Positions 37,119 to 46,557 of a DNA stretch of 64,000 nucleotides are shown piece by piece (position 1 is the stretch's first letter; each line of letters starts with the position of its first letter). Position numbers and translations under genes: made by a program. Source of the stretch: Nocardia wallacei (GTDB taxonomy: Bacteria; Actinomycetota; Actinomycetes; Mycobacteriales; Mycobacteriaceae). Location: positions 1 through 64,000 of the forward strand of contig NZ_AP023396.1 in NCBI RefSeq assembly GCF_014466955.1, in the 5' to 3' direction. The notes beneath the pieces were generated by a model, which was not told where the DNA came from, made no database searches, and worked only from the letters and a program-made list of their open reading frames with translations.

Positions 37119-38584
37119 ACCGCTTCTCCTCTCGACCGGATGAGTTCGGTCTGCGCGTCGGCGATCGGCGCCGGCTGGTCCTTGCGCCGCGCGGGGGCGG
37201 GGGCCCGGGCGGCGTCGGAGATTTTCACCAGCAGCGCGACCAGCGCGTAGTTGGCCAGCAGCGAGGATCCGCCGTAGGAGACGAACGGGGTGGTGAGGCC
37301 GGTCAGCGGGATCAGCTTGGTGACGCCGCCGACGACGACGAAGACCTGCACCGCGATGGTGAACGCCAGTCCGGCGGCCAGCAGCTTGCCGAAGCTGTCG
37401 CGCACCGCCAGCGCCGTGCGCAGGCCGCGGACCACGAAGATCGCGAACAGCATCAGCACGGCGGTGAGTCCGATGAGGCCCAATTCCTCACCGATGGTCG
37501 CGACGACGAAGTCGGTCTTGGCGAACGGGACCTGCGAGGGCCGCCCGCTGCCCAGACCGGTGCCCGCCAGTCCGCCCGTGGCCAGGCCGAACAGCGACTG
37601 CGAGATCTGGTAGCCGGTGTTGTTGTAGTCCTCGAACGGATGCAGCCAGGTCGCCACCCGGACCCGTACGTGCCCGAAGGCGTTGTAGGCGATGAAGAAT
37701 CCGACCACGAGCAGCAGGCTGCCGACGATCACCCAGCCCACCCGCTCGGTGGCGATGTACAGCAGTGCCAGCACCGTCGCGAAGATCAGCAGCGAGGTGC
37801 CCAGGTCCTTCTCGAACACGAGCACCAGCAGGCACACCAGCCAGACCGCCAGGATGGGGCCGAGGTCGCGCCCGCGCGGCAGCTCCATCCCGAGGAAGCG
37901 GCGGCCCGCGGCGGTGAACAGCTCGCGCTTGGCGACCAGCACCGAGGCGAAGAAGATGATCAGCAGGATTTTCGCGAATTCGCCCGGCTGCATGCTGAAT
38001 CCGGGCAGCCGGATCCAGATCTTGGCGCCGTTGGTCTCGGAGAACGCACTGGGCAGCAGCGCCGGAATGACGAGCGCGACCAGCCCGACCAGCCCGAGGG
38101 TGTAGCTGTAGCGCGCGAGGGTGCGGTAATCGCGCAGCAGTACCAGCAGCGCGACGAACAGCGCGATGCCGAACGCCGTCCACAGCACCTGCTGGTTGGC
38201 GTCGGGGGAGGGCATCGGCCAGGAGTTGTAGGCGGCGGTCTGCTCGTCGGCCAGATCCAGGCGGTGGATCAGCACCAGCCCGATGCCGTTGAGCAGCGCC
38301 ACGATCGGCAGCAGCAGCGGATCGGCGAACGGCGCGAACCGCCGCACGGCCAGATGCGCCACACCGAACAACCCGAGATAGGCCAGGCCCAGCTTGGCCA
38401 GATCCCAGGTGACCTCCTGATCCTGGCTGGCCTCCACCAGCACCAGCGCCACGGTGGTGATCACCACCGCGCCGGCGAGCAGCAATGCCTCGACGTTGCG
38501 CCGCGTCGTCGGTGGTGGCGCGGGAGCGAAGCCGCCCGGTGGGCTGGGGAACGCCCCAGCCGACGGCGGTGCCGGTGCGGACAT
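37115..38584 (-). CDS. rodA: RodA/FtsW-type peptidoglycan glycosyltransferase
   Basis: A 489-residue SEDS-family polymerase with about 12 membrane helices and a Pro-rich cytosolic N-terminus (about 1-30). It contains the conserved segments [29 protein letters not shown] and [15 protein letters not shown] near the C-terminus. It polymerises lipid II with the transpeptidase PbpA encoded next. The ATG start shares one base with the pstP stop codon (TGATG), and its own stop overlaps the pbpA start, so the three are translationally coupled. Confidence 0.95.
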   Translation of the reverse strand: MSAPAPPSAGAFPSPPGGFAPAPPPTTRRNVEALLLAGAVVITTVALVLVEASQDQEVTWDLAKLGLAYLGLFGVAHLAVRRFAPFADPLLLPIVALLNGIGLVLIHRLDLADEQTAAYNSWPMPSPDANQQVLWTAFGIALFVALLVLLRDYRTLARYSYTLGLVGLVALVIPALLPSAFSETNGAKIWIRLPGFSMQPGEFAKILLIIFFASVLVAKRELFTAAGRRFLGMELPRGRDLGPILAVWLVCLLVLVFEKDLGTSLLIFATVLALLYIATERVGWVIVGSLLLVVGFFIAYNAFGHVRVRVATWLHPFEDYNNTGYQISQSLFGLATGGLAGTGLGSGRPSQVPFAKTDFVVATIGEELGLIGLTAVLMLFAIFVVRGLRTALAVRDSFGKLLAAGLAFTIAVQVFVVVGGVTKLIPLTGLTTPFVSYGGSSLLANYALVALLVKISDAARAPAPARRKDQPAPIADAQTELIRSRGEAV

Positions 38585-40032
38585 CAGTCCGCCTTCCTGC
38601 AGTTCTCCCCCGGAGTCTGCGGGGCCGGCGCGGAGGCGGTCGGCGGGACCGGCTGTTGAGCGGGAGCGTTGGTGGGCCCCGGCTCGACCGGGGTCGGCGT
38701 CGGGGTGGCGCCGTTCTCGCCCGGCGCGGGCGCCGGAACGGGGGTGGGCACGGGCACCGGCGTTTTGACACAGACCGGAAGCAGTTCCGCGGTGGTGAGT
38801 TTCTCGAGCTGGCGCTGGGCGTCGGCGAAGGTGCCCGGCTGCAGGCCGTTGTTCACGACCTTGTCGCGGCCGGTCTGCTCGAGGTCGGCGACCTGCAGCT
38901 GCTTGCAGCCGGACGGGAAGTTGTTACCGGGACGCAGCAGGCTGAGCCGGCCGTCCCGGTCGATGCAGGCGAGCTGGTCCACGTCGCGGATCGAGTAACC
39001 CACCACCGAGCCGGGGAGCCCGCGCATGATCACCACGCTGCCGGCGTCGGTGCCGACGTAGTAATTGCTGCGAATCATCTTGTAGCCCACCACGAGTCCG
39101 ATCACCACGGCGAGGATCAGCGCCAGCGACAGCACGATCCAGCGCAGCTTGTGGCTCTTGCGGGGTGTGGGCGGTTCGGCGGCCACGGGCGCGCGGCGGG
39201 GTGCGGCGCGGGGCGGGCGCATCGCCGCGGCGCGGCCGGCGGCGGTGTTCGGGGGTGGCACGTCCTCGTCCTCGCCGGAGGCGGCCCCGGCCACGATCGG
39301 ATGGCTCTGGCCGTAGTCCAGATCGATGACATCGGCGACCACGACGGTGACGTTGTCGGGTCCGCCGCTGCGCAGCGCCAGCTCGATGAGCCGGTCGGCC
39401 GCCTCGTCGGTGTTGCCCTCGCGCAGCGTGTTGGCCATCGTCTCGTCGCTGACCACGTCCGACAGGCCGTCCGAGCACAGCAGGTAGCGGTCGCCGGCGC
39501 GGGCCTCCCGCATGGTCAGCGTGGGCTCGATCTCGTTGCCGGTGAGCGCGCGCATGATCAGCGACCGCTGCGGATGGGTGTGCGCCTGCTCGGGGGTGAT
39601 GCGGCCCTCGTCGACCAGCGACTGCACGAAGGTGTCGTCGCGGGTGATCTGGGCGAGCTCGCCGCCGCGCAGCATGTAGGCGCGGGAGTCGCCGATGTGG
39701 GCGAGGCCGAGTTTCTTGCCCGCGAACAGGATCGCGGTGAGCGTGGTGCCCATGCCGTCCAGTTCGGGCTCTTCCTCGACCTGGTCGGCGATGGCGGCGT
39801 TGCCCTCGCGTACCGCGCGGTCGAGCTTGCCGAGCAGGTCGTCGCCGGGCTCGTCGTCGTCGAGGTGGGCCAGCGCGGCGATCATCAACTGGGAGGCGAC
39901 CTCGCCCGCGGCGTGGCCACCCATGCCGTCGGCCAGTGCGAGCAGGCGCGCACCGGCGTAGACGGAATCCTCGTTGTTGGCCCTGACGAGACCACGGTCG
40001 CTGCGCGCTGCGTAGCGGAGAACAAGAGTCAC
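38584..40032 (-). CDS. pstP: PP2C serine/threonine phosphatase PstP
   Basis: A 482-residue membrane phosphatase that reverses PknA/PknB phosphorylation. The cytosolic PP2C domain (about 1-240) has the metal motifs [38 protein letters not shown] and [15 protein letters not shown] basic/Pro linker, one membrane helix around 300 ([19 protein letters not shown]) and a Pro-rich external tail (PVPTPVPAP and similar) follow. The GTG start overlaps the fhaB stop (GTGA). Confidence 0.96.
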   Translation of the reverse strand: MTLVLRYAARSDRGLVRANNEDSVYAGARLLALADGMGGHAAGEVASQLMIAALAHLDDDEPGDDLLGKLDRAVREGNAAIADQVEEEPELDGMGTTLTAILFAGKKLGLAHIGDSRAYMLRGGELAQITRDDTFVQSLVDEGRITPEQAHTHPQRSLIMRALTGNEIEPTLTMREARAGDRYLLCSDGLSDVVSDETMANTLREGNTDEAADRLIELALRSGGPDNVTVVVADVIDLDYGQSHPIVAGAASGEDEDVPPPNTAAGRAAAMRPPRAAPRRAPVAAEPPTPRKSHKLRWIVLSLALILAVVIGLVVGYKMIRSNYYVGTDAGSVVIMRGLPGSVVGYSIRDVDQLACIDRDGRLSLLRPGNNFPSGCKQLQVADLEQTGRDKVVNNGLQPGTFADAQRQLEKLTTAELLPVCVKTPVPVPTPVPAPAPGENGATPTPTPVEPGPTNAPAQQPVPPTASAPAPQTPGENCRKAD

Positions 40033-40496
40033 GATCGCAGCTCGATCACTGTCTTACCGACACGGACGGGGGTACCGAGTGGAACTCGGACCGGGGTGGT
40101 GACCTTCGCTCGATCGAGGTAGGTCCCGTTGGTTGAGCCTAGGTCTTCGACGTACCAGTCGTCGCCGCGCGGGGAGAGCCGCGCATGCCTGGTCGACGCG
40201 TAGTCGTCGGTCAGCACGAGTGTGGAGTCGTCGGCACGCCCGATCAGCACCGGCTGGGTGCCGAGCGTGATACGCGTGCCTGCGAGTGAACCCTGAGTCA
40301 CCACGAGATGTCTGGCGCCCTTCTGGCCGCGACTGAAGGATGGCAGCACCGCGGAACCGCGTGCGGCCCGGGGCTGGATCCGGATGCCGGATGCCGCATA
40401 GATATCGCTGCGCAGGGTGCGGAGCACCGCCCAGACGAACAACCACAACAGCAGCAGGAACCCCGCCCGGGTCAGTTGCAGGATCAGTCCCTGCAC
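40029..40496 (-). CDS. fhaB: FHA-domain protein FhaB (FipA)
   Basis: A 155-residue protein. An N-terminal membrane helix (LTRAGFLLLLWLFVWAVLRTL) is followed by a forkhead-associated domain with IGRADDSTLVLTDDYASTRHA and [12 protein letters not shown], the phosphothreonine-binding residues. It recruits phosphorylated partners, such as division proteins, to the membrane. GTG 40496 (VQGLILQLTRAG) lies 9 nt after AGGAGG and matches the mycobacterial start. It is the first gene of the fhaB-pstP-rodA-pbpA-pknA-pknB unit. Confidence 0.95.
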   Translation of the reverse strand: MQGLILQLTRAGFLLLLWLFVWAVLRTLRSDIYAASGIRIQPRAARGSAVLPSFSRGQKGARHLVVTQGSLAGTRITLGTQPVLIGRADDSTLVLTDDYASTRHARLSPRGDDWYVEDLGSTNGTYLDRAKVTTPVRVPLGTPVRVGKTVIELRS

Positions 40497-40682
40497 GGCG
40501 CTCCACCTCCTGTTCGACCGGTGCCGTTGGTACGGTTCGACCCCCAACCGGCGTGCTGGTCAGCACGGCCCGGCTGCCGAGCGAATGGTGGCAGCATAAT
40601 AGGGTCGACGACCGGTTGCGATCACGATACGGCCGAGGACTTCTCGGGCCCCACCGTGACCTGCACCGGCGAGCTTACGGGA

Positions 40683-42068
40683 TCAGACGATCCGGATCAG
40701 GATCTCCGAATGCCCGGCGCGGATCACATCCCCGTCGGCCAGCTGCCAATCCTGCACGGGCGACCCGTTGACCAGCGTTCCGTTGGTCGATCCGAGGTCG
40801 GACAGCATCGCGACCTGGCCGTCCCAGCGGACCTCGATGTGGCGCCGGGAGACCCCGGTGTCGGGCAGCCGGAAGTGCGCGTCCTGGCCGCGGCCGATGA
40901 TGTTGCTGCCTTCCCGTAGCTGGTAGGTCCGGCCGCTGCCGTCGTCGAGCTGCAGCGTGGCCGAGTAACCCGAACCGCTGCGCGGCGGCTGCTGCGGCTG
41001 CGCCGGAGCGGCGCCGTACCCGCCCTGCTGGCCGTAGCCCGGCTCGGCGTAGCCCGGCTGGCCGTAGCCGGCCTGGTCGTACCCGGGCTGCTCGGCGTAG
41101 CCCTGTTCGTATCCGGCCGGCGCCTGGCCGTAGCCCTGGCCCGCGTAGCCCTGCTCGTATCCGGCGGGAGCCTGGCCGTAGGCCTGCGGCGGCTGGCCGT
41201 AGTCCTGGTTCGGGTAGCCCTGCTGGCCGTAACCCTGGTCGTAGCCCTGATCGGCGTAGCCCTGGTCGTACCCGCCCTGCTGGCCGTAGCCCTGGTCGGC
41301 GTAACCCTGCTGGGCGTAGCCGCCCTGCTCGTACCCGGCCTGCTGGCCGTAGGCCGGATCGGCGTAACCGGGCTGGCCGTAGCTGCCGCCGCCCTGCTGG
41401 TAGTCGTAGCCGTTCTGGTAGTCGCCGTAGGCCTGCTGCGACTCCGGAGCGGCGTAGTCGCTCGCGGCGGGGTACTGCCCACCGCCGCGGCCGTAGTCGT
41501 AGTTCCCCGGACCGGGGCGGCCACCGGGCGGCGCGTACCCGCGGTTGCGTGGATCGGACTCCGCGGGCTCACGGCTGGGGTCGTAGCCTGAGTTCTGCGT
41601 CATGGGGCCAGCTCCTGGTTGCGGGTGTGCGGTTCGTTGTGCGGGTTGTCCAGGCCGGTCGGGCGGCCGTCGGTCCGGTGTGTCCCGGCGGCCCGCGTCC
41701 GGGTCGACCCGGCCGCGCGTTCTGAACTGCCCGGTGTGCAGCGTAGGGGATGCCTGGAATTCGACGTGCACTTCGCCGTAGGTCTGCCAGCCCTGCTCAC
41801 GGATGTAGTCCTGCAGATGTTTGGCGAACGCACGGCTGGTGAGCTCGTGATCGGCGTCGAGTTCTCGCATGTCAGACGTGTTGATGGTGATCACGTAGCT
41901 GTTGGGAGCCAGCAGATGCCCGCCGTCGAGTTCGGTGACCCGATCGGTGGCCTCGCGCTGCAGCGCCGCCTCCACTTCCTGCGGCACGACACTGCCACCG
42001 AAGACCCGGGCGAAGGCGTCACCGACAGCGCCCTGCAGGCGGCGTTCGAAGCGTGACACGATCCCCAT
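40683..42068 (-). CDS. fhaA: FHA-domain protein FhaA with DUF3662 domain
   Basis: A 461-residue protein. The N-terminal DUF3662 domain (1-115, [19 protein letters not shown]) is followed by a basic/Pro segment. A strikingly Tyr/Gly/Gln-rich repetitive linker (188-350) is built from YGQQ, QGY and YADQ units. The C-terminal FHA domain (370-461) has [20 protein letters not shown] and [13 protein letters not shown]. In mycobacteria FhaA binds phosphorylated MviN through its FHA domain and regulates peptidoglycan synthesis. ATG 42068 follows GGGAGG. Direct repeats lie upstream. Confidence 0.94.
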   Translation of the reverse strand: MGIVSRFERRLQGAVGDAFARVFGGSVVPQEVEAALQREATDRVTELDGGHLLAPNSYVITINTSDMRELDADHELTSRAFAKHLQDYIREQGWQTYGEVHVEFQASPTLHTGQFRTRGRVDPDAGRRDTPDRRPPDRPGQPAQRTAHPQPGAGPMTQNSGYDPSREPAESDPRNRGYAPPGGRPGPGNYDYGRGGGQYPAASDYAAPESQQAYGDYQNGYDYQQGGGSYGQPGYADPAYGQQAGYEQGGYAQQGYADQGYGQQGGYDQGYADQGYDQGYGQQGYPNQDYGQPPQAYGQAPAGYEQGYAGQGYGQAPAGYEQGYAEQPGYDQAGYGQPGYAEPGYGQQGGYGAAPAQPQQPPRSGSGYSATLQLDDGSGRTYQLREGSNIIGRGQDAHFRLPDTGVSRRHIEVRWDGQVAMLSDLGSTNGTLVNGSPVQDWQLADGDVIRAGHSEILIRIV

Positions 42069-42105
42069 CCCGGCCTCCCTTCGGTGTTGCGCTCGTCCTG
42101 TCCTC

Positions 42106-42147
42106 TGTCGCAGATCCTGCTGTCGCAGATCCCTGCTGTCGCAGATC
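42106..42147 (-). repeat. Three direct repeats in the fhaA upstream region
   Basis: TGTCGCAGATC occurs at 42106-42116, 42121-42131 and 42137-42147 (spacing 15 and 16 bp), followed by a diverged fourth (TGTCACCAATC). They lie 38-79 bp upstream of the fhaA start, a position suited to a regulator or to leader structure. Confidence 0.75.
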
Positions 42148-42347
42148 CCGTCTGTCACCAATCCGCGACACGCCAATAGGGCGTGTCGTCGGACGGACAC
42201 GGTCCCTGCATGATATCCACGATCGTCCACACCTGTAACTCTCGGCGGCCCGCCGGAGTTCCCCTGCCGCAACAGGGTGGCCACATATCCGTTGACCAGG
42301 CGATTTCATATCGGCAACGGGTGCGTGATAACGTTTCCGAGTCGCTC

Positions 42348-42433
42348 GGGCGAGTGGCGGAATGGCAGACGCGCTGGCTTCAGGTGCCAGTGTCCTTCGG
42401 GACGTGGGGGTTCAAGTCCCCCTTCGCCCACCA
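42348..42433 (+). tRNA. tRNA-Leu (CAG)
   Basis: An 86-nt type II tRNA. Acceptor GGGCGAG pairs with TTCGCCC, the anticodon loop TTCAGGT carries CAG at 42381-42383, and a variable arm TGTCCTTCGGGACG precedes the T-arm GGGGGTTCAAGTCCCCC. The 3' CCA is encoded (42431-42433). This tRNA next to fhaA is conserved in the group. Confidence 0.96.
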
Positions 42434-42438
42434 GGTAT

Positions 42439-42470
42439 CGAGGGCCCGGATCACCCGATCCGGGCCCTCG
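42439..42470 (+). terminator. Hairpin after tRNA-Leu
   Basis: A perfect 14-bp stem CGAGGGCCCGGATC / GATCCGGGCCCTCG with loop ACCC starts 6 nt after the tRNA. No T run follows, but it is a likely tRNA terminator or processing barrier. Confidence 0.75.
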
Positions 42471-42585
42471 GTGCATTGCCGCCCGCACCCGCTTCGCCCG
42501 GATCGTAGCGGGTGTACGAGATATCACAGTCTCGGCACGGCCGCCGGGCGTGCCGCGCGAGTTCGCGTCAACCCCGGTTTCGGAT

Positions 42586-43428
42586 TCACAGTGCCAGCAG
42601 GACCACCGCGAGCGCGGCGGCGAGCAGTCCGGTCCACTGGGCGCGGCTGAGGCGTTCGTGCAGGACGGTGATGCCGAGCAGCACAGGGATCACCGGATAC
42701 AGGGACGACAGCGCGACCGCGACGACGGGCAGCTGGCGGTGTGTCGCGTCGAGATAGGCCGCCAAGGCCAGGGCGGCGGTCGCACCCGCGAGCGCGGCCA
42801 GCGACAACGGGCGGACCGCGGCGGTGAATGCCGCGCGGGTCCACCACACCAGAGGGACAAGGGCGCACACGGCGGCGACCCGGCCCGAGGCCACCGGCCA
42901 GAACCCCGACACCGGATCGGCGTGTGCCAGTGCCAGATATTGGATCGCGATACCGACCCCCGCCAGCAGGCCGTCGAGCACGGCCGCGCGGGAGGCGGCG
43001 GGCGCGCTGTCGGGTGTGCGCGACACCAGCCACAGGGCCGGCAGCGCCGCGACGATGCCGACAGCCGCGCTCAGCGTCGGCCGCTGGCCCTCCGCGACCA
43101 CGCCGAACAGCACCGGAAGCCCCATCCCGGTGAGGGTGCTGGTGGGCACCACCGTGCTCATCGCGCCGCGGCCGAGGCCGCGGAACAGGGCGGCCATCCC
43201 AGCGGCGGTGCCCACTCCGGACAGCGCGCCCCAGGCCAGATCCGTTGCGCGCGGTGCGCCGGCGCCGGTCGCCGCGGCGAGCAGGACGGCCACCACGAGC
43301 CCGGCGCTCTGGCCGAGGATCGCGGTGACGGCGAAATGCATTCGGCGCGAGGCGATTCCACCGACATAGTCGGACAGGCCGTACAGGACCGCGGAGGCCA
43401 GCGCCATCAGCCACGCCATCGCGCTCAC
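42586..43428 (-). CDS. EamA/DMT-family transporter
   Basis: A 280-residue protein with about ten membrane helices in two EamA repeats. The first starts MAWLMALASAVLYGLSDYVGG, and the second covers the half after the Pro/Ala loop near residue 150. The end GITVLHERLSRAQWTGLLAAAL is the usual second EamA signature. It probably exports a small metabolite or drug. The start is taken as GTG 43428 because it overlaps the marR stop (GTGA); ATG 43419 is three codons inside. It is co-transcribed with the MarR regulator. Confidence 0.85.
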   Translation of the reverse strand: MSAMAWLMALASAVLYGLSDYVGGIASRRMHFAVTAILGQSAGLVVAVLLAAATGAGAPRATDLAWGALSGVGTAAGMAALFRGLGRGAMSTVVPTSTLTGMGLPVLFGVVAEGQRPTLSAAVGIVAALPALWLVSRTPDSAPAASRAAVLDGLLAGVGIAIQYLALAHADPVSGFWPVASGRVAAVCALVPLVWWTRAAFTAAVRPLSLAALAGATAALALAAYLDATHRQLPVVAVALSSLYPVIPVLLGITVLHERLSRAQWTGLLAAALAVVLLAL

Positions 43429-43940
43429 CCCGACCGATCGCGCGCGGCCTGTCCGACGGGGCAGACCTGTTCGTGCGTGCACGCGCGCCGGTCGCACAGC
43501 CGGCAGAGCAGGTCCGCGTCCGGCACCTCGTCGTAGATCCTGGTCAGCAGCGTGCCGAGAATCCGTTCGAGATGTGCCCGGTCCGGTTCGTCGAGCGCGC
43601 CGGCCAGGGTCTCCAGCCAGCGCACCCGTTCGCGCAGAACCATTGCGGCACTGCGGCGTCCGGCCGCCGTCAGCTCGATGGCGCGGACGCGCCCGGTTCG
43701 GGTGCGGCGCACCAGTCCGGCGTTCTCCAGCGAGTCCAGCGTGCGAGTGGCCGCGGACTGGGTCAGGCCCAGGCAGCGGCCCAGGTCGGTCACCCCCATC
43801 GGGCCGGCCTGGAGCAGGACGGTCAGTGCCGCCGTCGCGCTGGGGTTCGTCTTCGCCCGCGCGGTGACATCGCGAATCATCTTGTCGCTGACCGCCAGCG
43901 CGGTCGCGCCCAGCAGATTCGCCAGCCGTTCGATATGCAT
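43425..43940 (-). CDS. MarR-family regulator with C-terminal Cys cluster
   Basis: A 171-residue winged-helix regulator. The DNA-reading helix lies in GVTDLGRCLGLTQSAATRTLDSL and the wing in RTRTGRVRAIELTAAGR. The C-terminal tail DLLCRLCDRRACTHEQVCPVG carries four closely spaced Cys plus a His, which suggests metal binding or redox sensing. ATG 43940. It is followed by an EamA exporter with overlapping codons, the usual arrangement for a regulator controlling an exporter. A palindrome just upstream is the probable operator. Confidence 0.9.
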   Translation of the reverse strand: MHIERLANLLGATALAVSDKMIRDVTARAKTNPSATAALTVLLQAGPMGVTDLGRCLGLTQSAATRTLDSLENAGLVRRTRTGRVRAIELTAAGRRSAAMVLRERVRWLETLAGALDEPDRAHLERILGTLLTRIYDEVPDADLLCRLCDRRACTHEQVCPVGQAARDRSG

Positions 43941-43948
43941 GACTCATG

Positions 43949-43963
43949 CATTCCCGGAATGCC
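43949..43963. promoter_or_regulatory. Candidate MarR operator
   Basis: GCATTCCCGGAATGC is a 15-bp palindrome with a single central base. It starts 9 bp upstream of the marR start codon and fits autorepression. It is not the Noc or ParB type of site. Confidence 0.5.
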
Positions 43964-43995
43964 GCGCATCAATCACAGCCCTTCCGGATCGGGTA

Positions 43996-44658
43996 TCAGT
44001 CCTCGCCCACCTGCGCCGACAACGGAATTCCGGTGTGGAAGAAGTGGATCAGCCGCTCGATGCGTACGCAGTGCTCGGCGCAACGTTCGTAGTGGTGTAC
44101 GAGCAGGGCGAGATCGACGGCCATGGCGCTGCCGTGCTGCCACTGCGGCGCGGAGATGGTTCGCAGCACCTGCTGCTGCAGCGCGGTGAGCCGCGCGTGG
44201 GCGTCCTCGGAGCTGCGATCCGCCGACAGGCCGATGCCGGTGATGGCGCGACCGGCGGTCACGGCGAGGTCGGTGACGATACCCCCGATCGCGCCCAGCT
44301 GCCGCAGAATGTCCGGCGGCGCAACGGGTTCCGGGTAGCGGTGCACCACGCTGTCGGCGATGCGGCTGGTCAGCCAGCTCATCCGGGACAGGTCGTCGGC
44401 GATCTGCATCGCGGTGACCACGTGTCTGAGGTCGCGGGCGACGGGGGCCTCCAGGGCGAGCAGGATCACCGACCGGTTCTCGCATTTCCCGTGCAGTGCC
44501 TGCAGCTGTTCCTCGATGGCGAGGACCTCGTACGCGGCGGTCAGGTTGGCTTCCGCCACCGCCACCGCGACGCGTTCGGTGGCCTCGTGCGCCAAGGCCG
44601 ACAGGCGGGCCAGCTCGTCGGTGAGCGCAGCCAGCTCGGAGGAGAATTTCGTCCGCAC
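43996..44658 (-). CDS. phoU: Phosphate transport regulator PhoU
   Basis: A 220-residue all-helical protein with two PhoU repeats. It carries the acidic/His metal-binding pattern seen in ALAHEATERVAVAVAEAN, DLRHVVTAMQIADDLSRMSW and the second repeat VHHYERCAEHCVRI. PhoU restrains phosphate uptake and PhoR signalling. GTG 44658 (VRTKFSSELAALTDELARL) matches the family start, though a longer frame is open upstream. No pst or phoPR genes are adjacent, as with mycobacterial phoY genes. Confidence 0.88.
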   Translation of the reverse strand: MRTKFSSELAALTDELARLSALAHEATERVAVAVAEANLTAAYEVLAIEEQLQALHGKCENRSVILLALEAPVARDLRHVVTAMQIADDLSRMSWLTSRIADSVVHRYPEPVAPPDILRQLGAIGGIVTDLAVTAGRAITGIGLSADRSSEDAHARLTALQQQVLRTISAPQWQHGSAMAVDLALLVHHYERCAEHCVRIERLIHFFHTGIPLSAQVGED

Positions 44659-45534
44659 GGGCTTATCTTCTCTGGTCGCGGCCGTACGTGCCAGCAGTTC
44701 GGTCACGAAACCCGTTGTCGCTACGGCTGACCCGGTGCTCGTTCGCGGTGCTCGTCGCCGGAATCCTTGCGGGTGAACATGTTCGGTGCGGGCCGCGCGT
44801 CAATGCCCCATGACGGACGGGAACGGGCTCCGACGAGCGCGGCTGTGGCGCGGACGGCCCGTCGCGGGTGCGCTGACTCGGCTCCGCGCCGGGCGGCGGC
44901 GGTGACGGAGGTGTGATCTTCGCCGCACTCTCGTCGGTGCTGTTCGGCTGGTCCAGTGCGTTCGACAGGGTTGCGGGTCGCTCGGTATCAGGACCGCTGC
45001 GCCGCCGAAGTGGCATCGAGCTGGTGCGCGCTCATGAAAACAGTGTCAATACAGTACGTGGTCCATGTATTCCACGGAGATAACAGACTTCGAGTCTGTT
45101 TAGCGTACTGGCAACTCTCTGGTCAGCCGCCGTTTGCCGAGCGTACGACGAGCTAGAAGCGATTTCCGAACCTACCGCGGCTATTTTCCACTGCATTGGC
45201 AAACGTTGGATTCCGACCTTCCGGGCGGAATCGCACCGCCGTTCCGGACAGATGAGAGAGACCGGAAGGTTTGGTGGCGGCCACTATTTCGGACCGCGAA
45301 CGTGAGGGACGCTACATATTTGCGACGCGGGGCGTGACGCACCCGCGGCCCGCTGTTTCCGGACCGTTACTTATACGCCCGGGTATCGAGAGGCTGGTTG
45401 CATAGCGATAACGATTGTGTAGAGTTGACGGTAACGCTGGCCGCAGCTGAGCTGGACTCGCTGCGGCCAGTGGCTCTCAAATCCCCCGCCATGATCATGG
45501 TCGGCGATCACCCTCCCCGCAACCGGATTTCCGG
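44659..45534. other. Gene-poor, AT-richer interval
   Basis: About 870 bp with no credible gene. From roughly 45030 to 45330 the base composition is clearly more A/T-rich than the surroundings. It contains a perfect hairpin AACAGACT-TCG-AGTCTGTT (45082-45100) and a further 10-bp stem CTGGCCGCAG/CTGCGGCCAG (45437-45470). Its foreign-looking composition could mark a remnant of acquired DNA. Confidence 0.45.
45437..45470. terminator. Hairpin downstream of the SpoIIM-like gene
   Basis: CTGGCCGCAG pairs with CTGCGGCCAG around a 14-nt loop, 65 bp beyond the stop codon of the minus-strand SpoIIM-like gene. There is no U run, so termination is tentative. Confidence 0.4.
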
Positions 45535-46512
45535 TCACCGGTCGCTCGTGCGCCGATCGGTAGCTGCCGTACCCGTCGCCGCCCGGCGTCCCGCGGTGCA
45601 GACGTACCCGAGGAAACAGATCTCGGCCGCGGCGCCCACGGCGATCCGAATCGGCGCGGGCAACCCGCTCGGTGTCACGAAGCCCTCGATGAGACCCGAC
45701 ACCAACAGCACCACCACCAGGCCCAGCGCGATGGTCGCGGTCGCTCGACCCTGCCGGGCGAGCGCCTGCGCGCGACTGAGCCGGCCCGGATCTATCAGCG
45801 TCCAACCGAGTTTCAGCCCCGCACCGCCGGCCACGAAGACCGCGGTCAGCTCGAGCAGGCCGTGCGGCAGGATGAAGCCGAAGAAGGCGTCGAGGCGCCC
45901 GGCGTCGGCCATCAGCCCGGCGGAGATGCCGAGGTTCAGCGCGTTCATGAACAACACGTAGGCCGCGGGCAGCACCAGCAGTCCGGTGAACAGCGCTACC
46001 GCCGCCACCCACGCGTTGTTGGTCCACACCTGGGCGGCGAAGGCGTCGTGCGGATGTTCGGAGTAATAGGTCTCGAAACGCCCGCCCGGTCCGGTCAGCA
46101 CATCGGTGTCCGCCGGAATGTCCAGCGCCTTGCGCGCGGCGGCCGAACCGGACACCCAGACACCGAGACCCGTCGACACCGCGAGGAACACCACCGTCAC
46201 GCCCGCCCACCACGGCCAGGCGCGGTAGACCGCCGCCGGGAAGCCGTGCGTGAAAAACAGGCCGACCTCGCGCCACGCGTCGGCACGGGTGCCCAGCGCC
46301 CGGCCGCGGGCCCGCGCCAGCAGCGCGCTGAGGCCGCGGATCAGTTCCGGATCGGGGGAGTGCGACTGCAGCCGTGCCAGTTGTTGGGAGGTGCGGCGAT
46401 ACAGTCGCACCAGCTCGTCGGCCTCGGCGCCGGACAGCTTGCGCTGCCGGGTCAGCTGATCGAGGCGATCCCACGATCGCCGGTGCGCGTAGGCGTACGC
46501 GTCCACGTCCAT
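45535..46512 (-). CDS. Stage II sporulation M family membrane protein
   Basis: A 325-residue protein. A cytosolic helical N-terminus (MDVDAYAYAHRRSWDRLDQL) is followed by about six membrane helices with the SpoIIM core LPAAYVLFMNALNLGISAGL and the FILPHGLLELTAVFVAGGAG signature. In Bacillus SpoIIM takes part in septal peptidoglycan removal; non-sporulating actinobacteria keep it beside MoxR/DUF58 genes (Rv3694c-like), with an unknown envelope role. ATG 46512 follows GGGAGGG. It is divergent from the RDD gene by 45 bp. Confidence 0.88.
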   Translation of the reverse strand: MDVDAYAYAHRRSWDRLDQLTRQRKLSGAEADELVRLYRRTSQQLARLQSHSPDPELIRGLSALLARARGRALGTRADAWREVGLFFTHGFPAAVYRAWPWWAGVTVVFLAVSTGLGVWVSGSAAARKALDIPADTDVLTGPGGRFETYYSEHPHDAFAAQVWTNNAWVAAVALFTGLLVLPAAYVLFMNALNLGISAGLMADAGRLDAFFGFILPHGLLELTAVFVAGGAGLKLGWTLIDPGRLSRAQALARQGRATATIALGLVVVLLVSGLIEGFVTPSGLPAPIRIAVGAAAEICFLGYVCTAGRRAATGTAATDRRTSDR

Positions 46513-46557
46513 CGGTGCCCTCCCGTGGTTCCCCCGAGAGGCTAGTCTGTCTGCAGC

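Noticed and set aside
45134..45337. 67-residue frame in the AT-rich gap
   Set aside because: No ribosome binding site, no domain, and mixed composition; not enough support for a gene.
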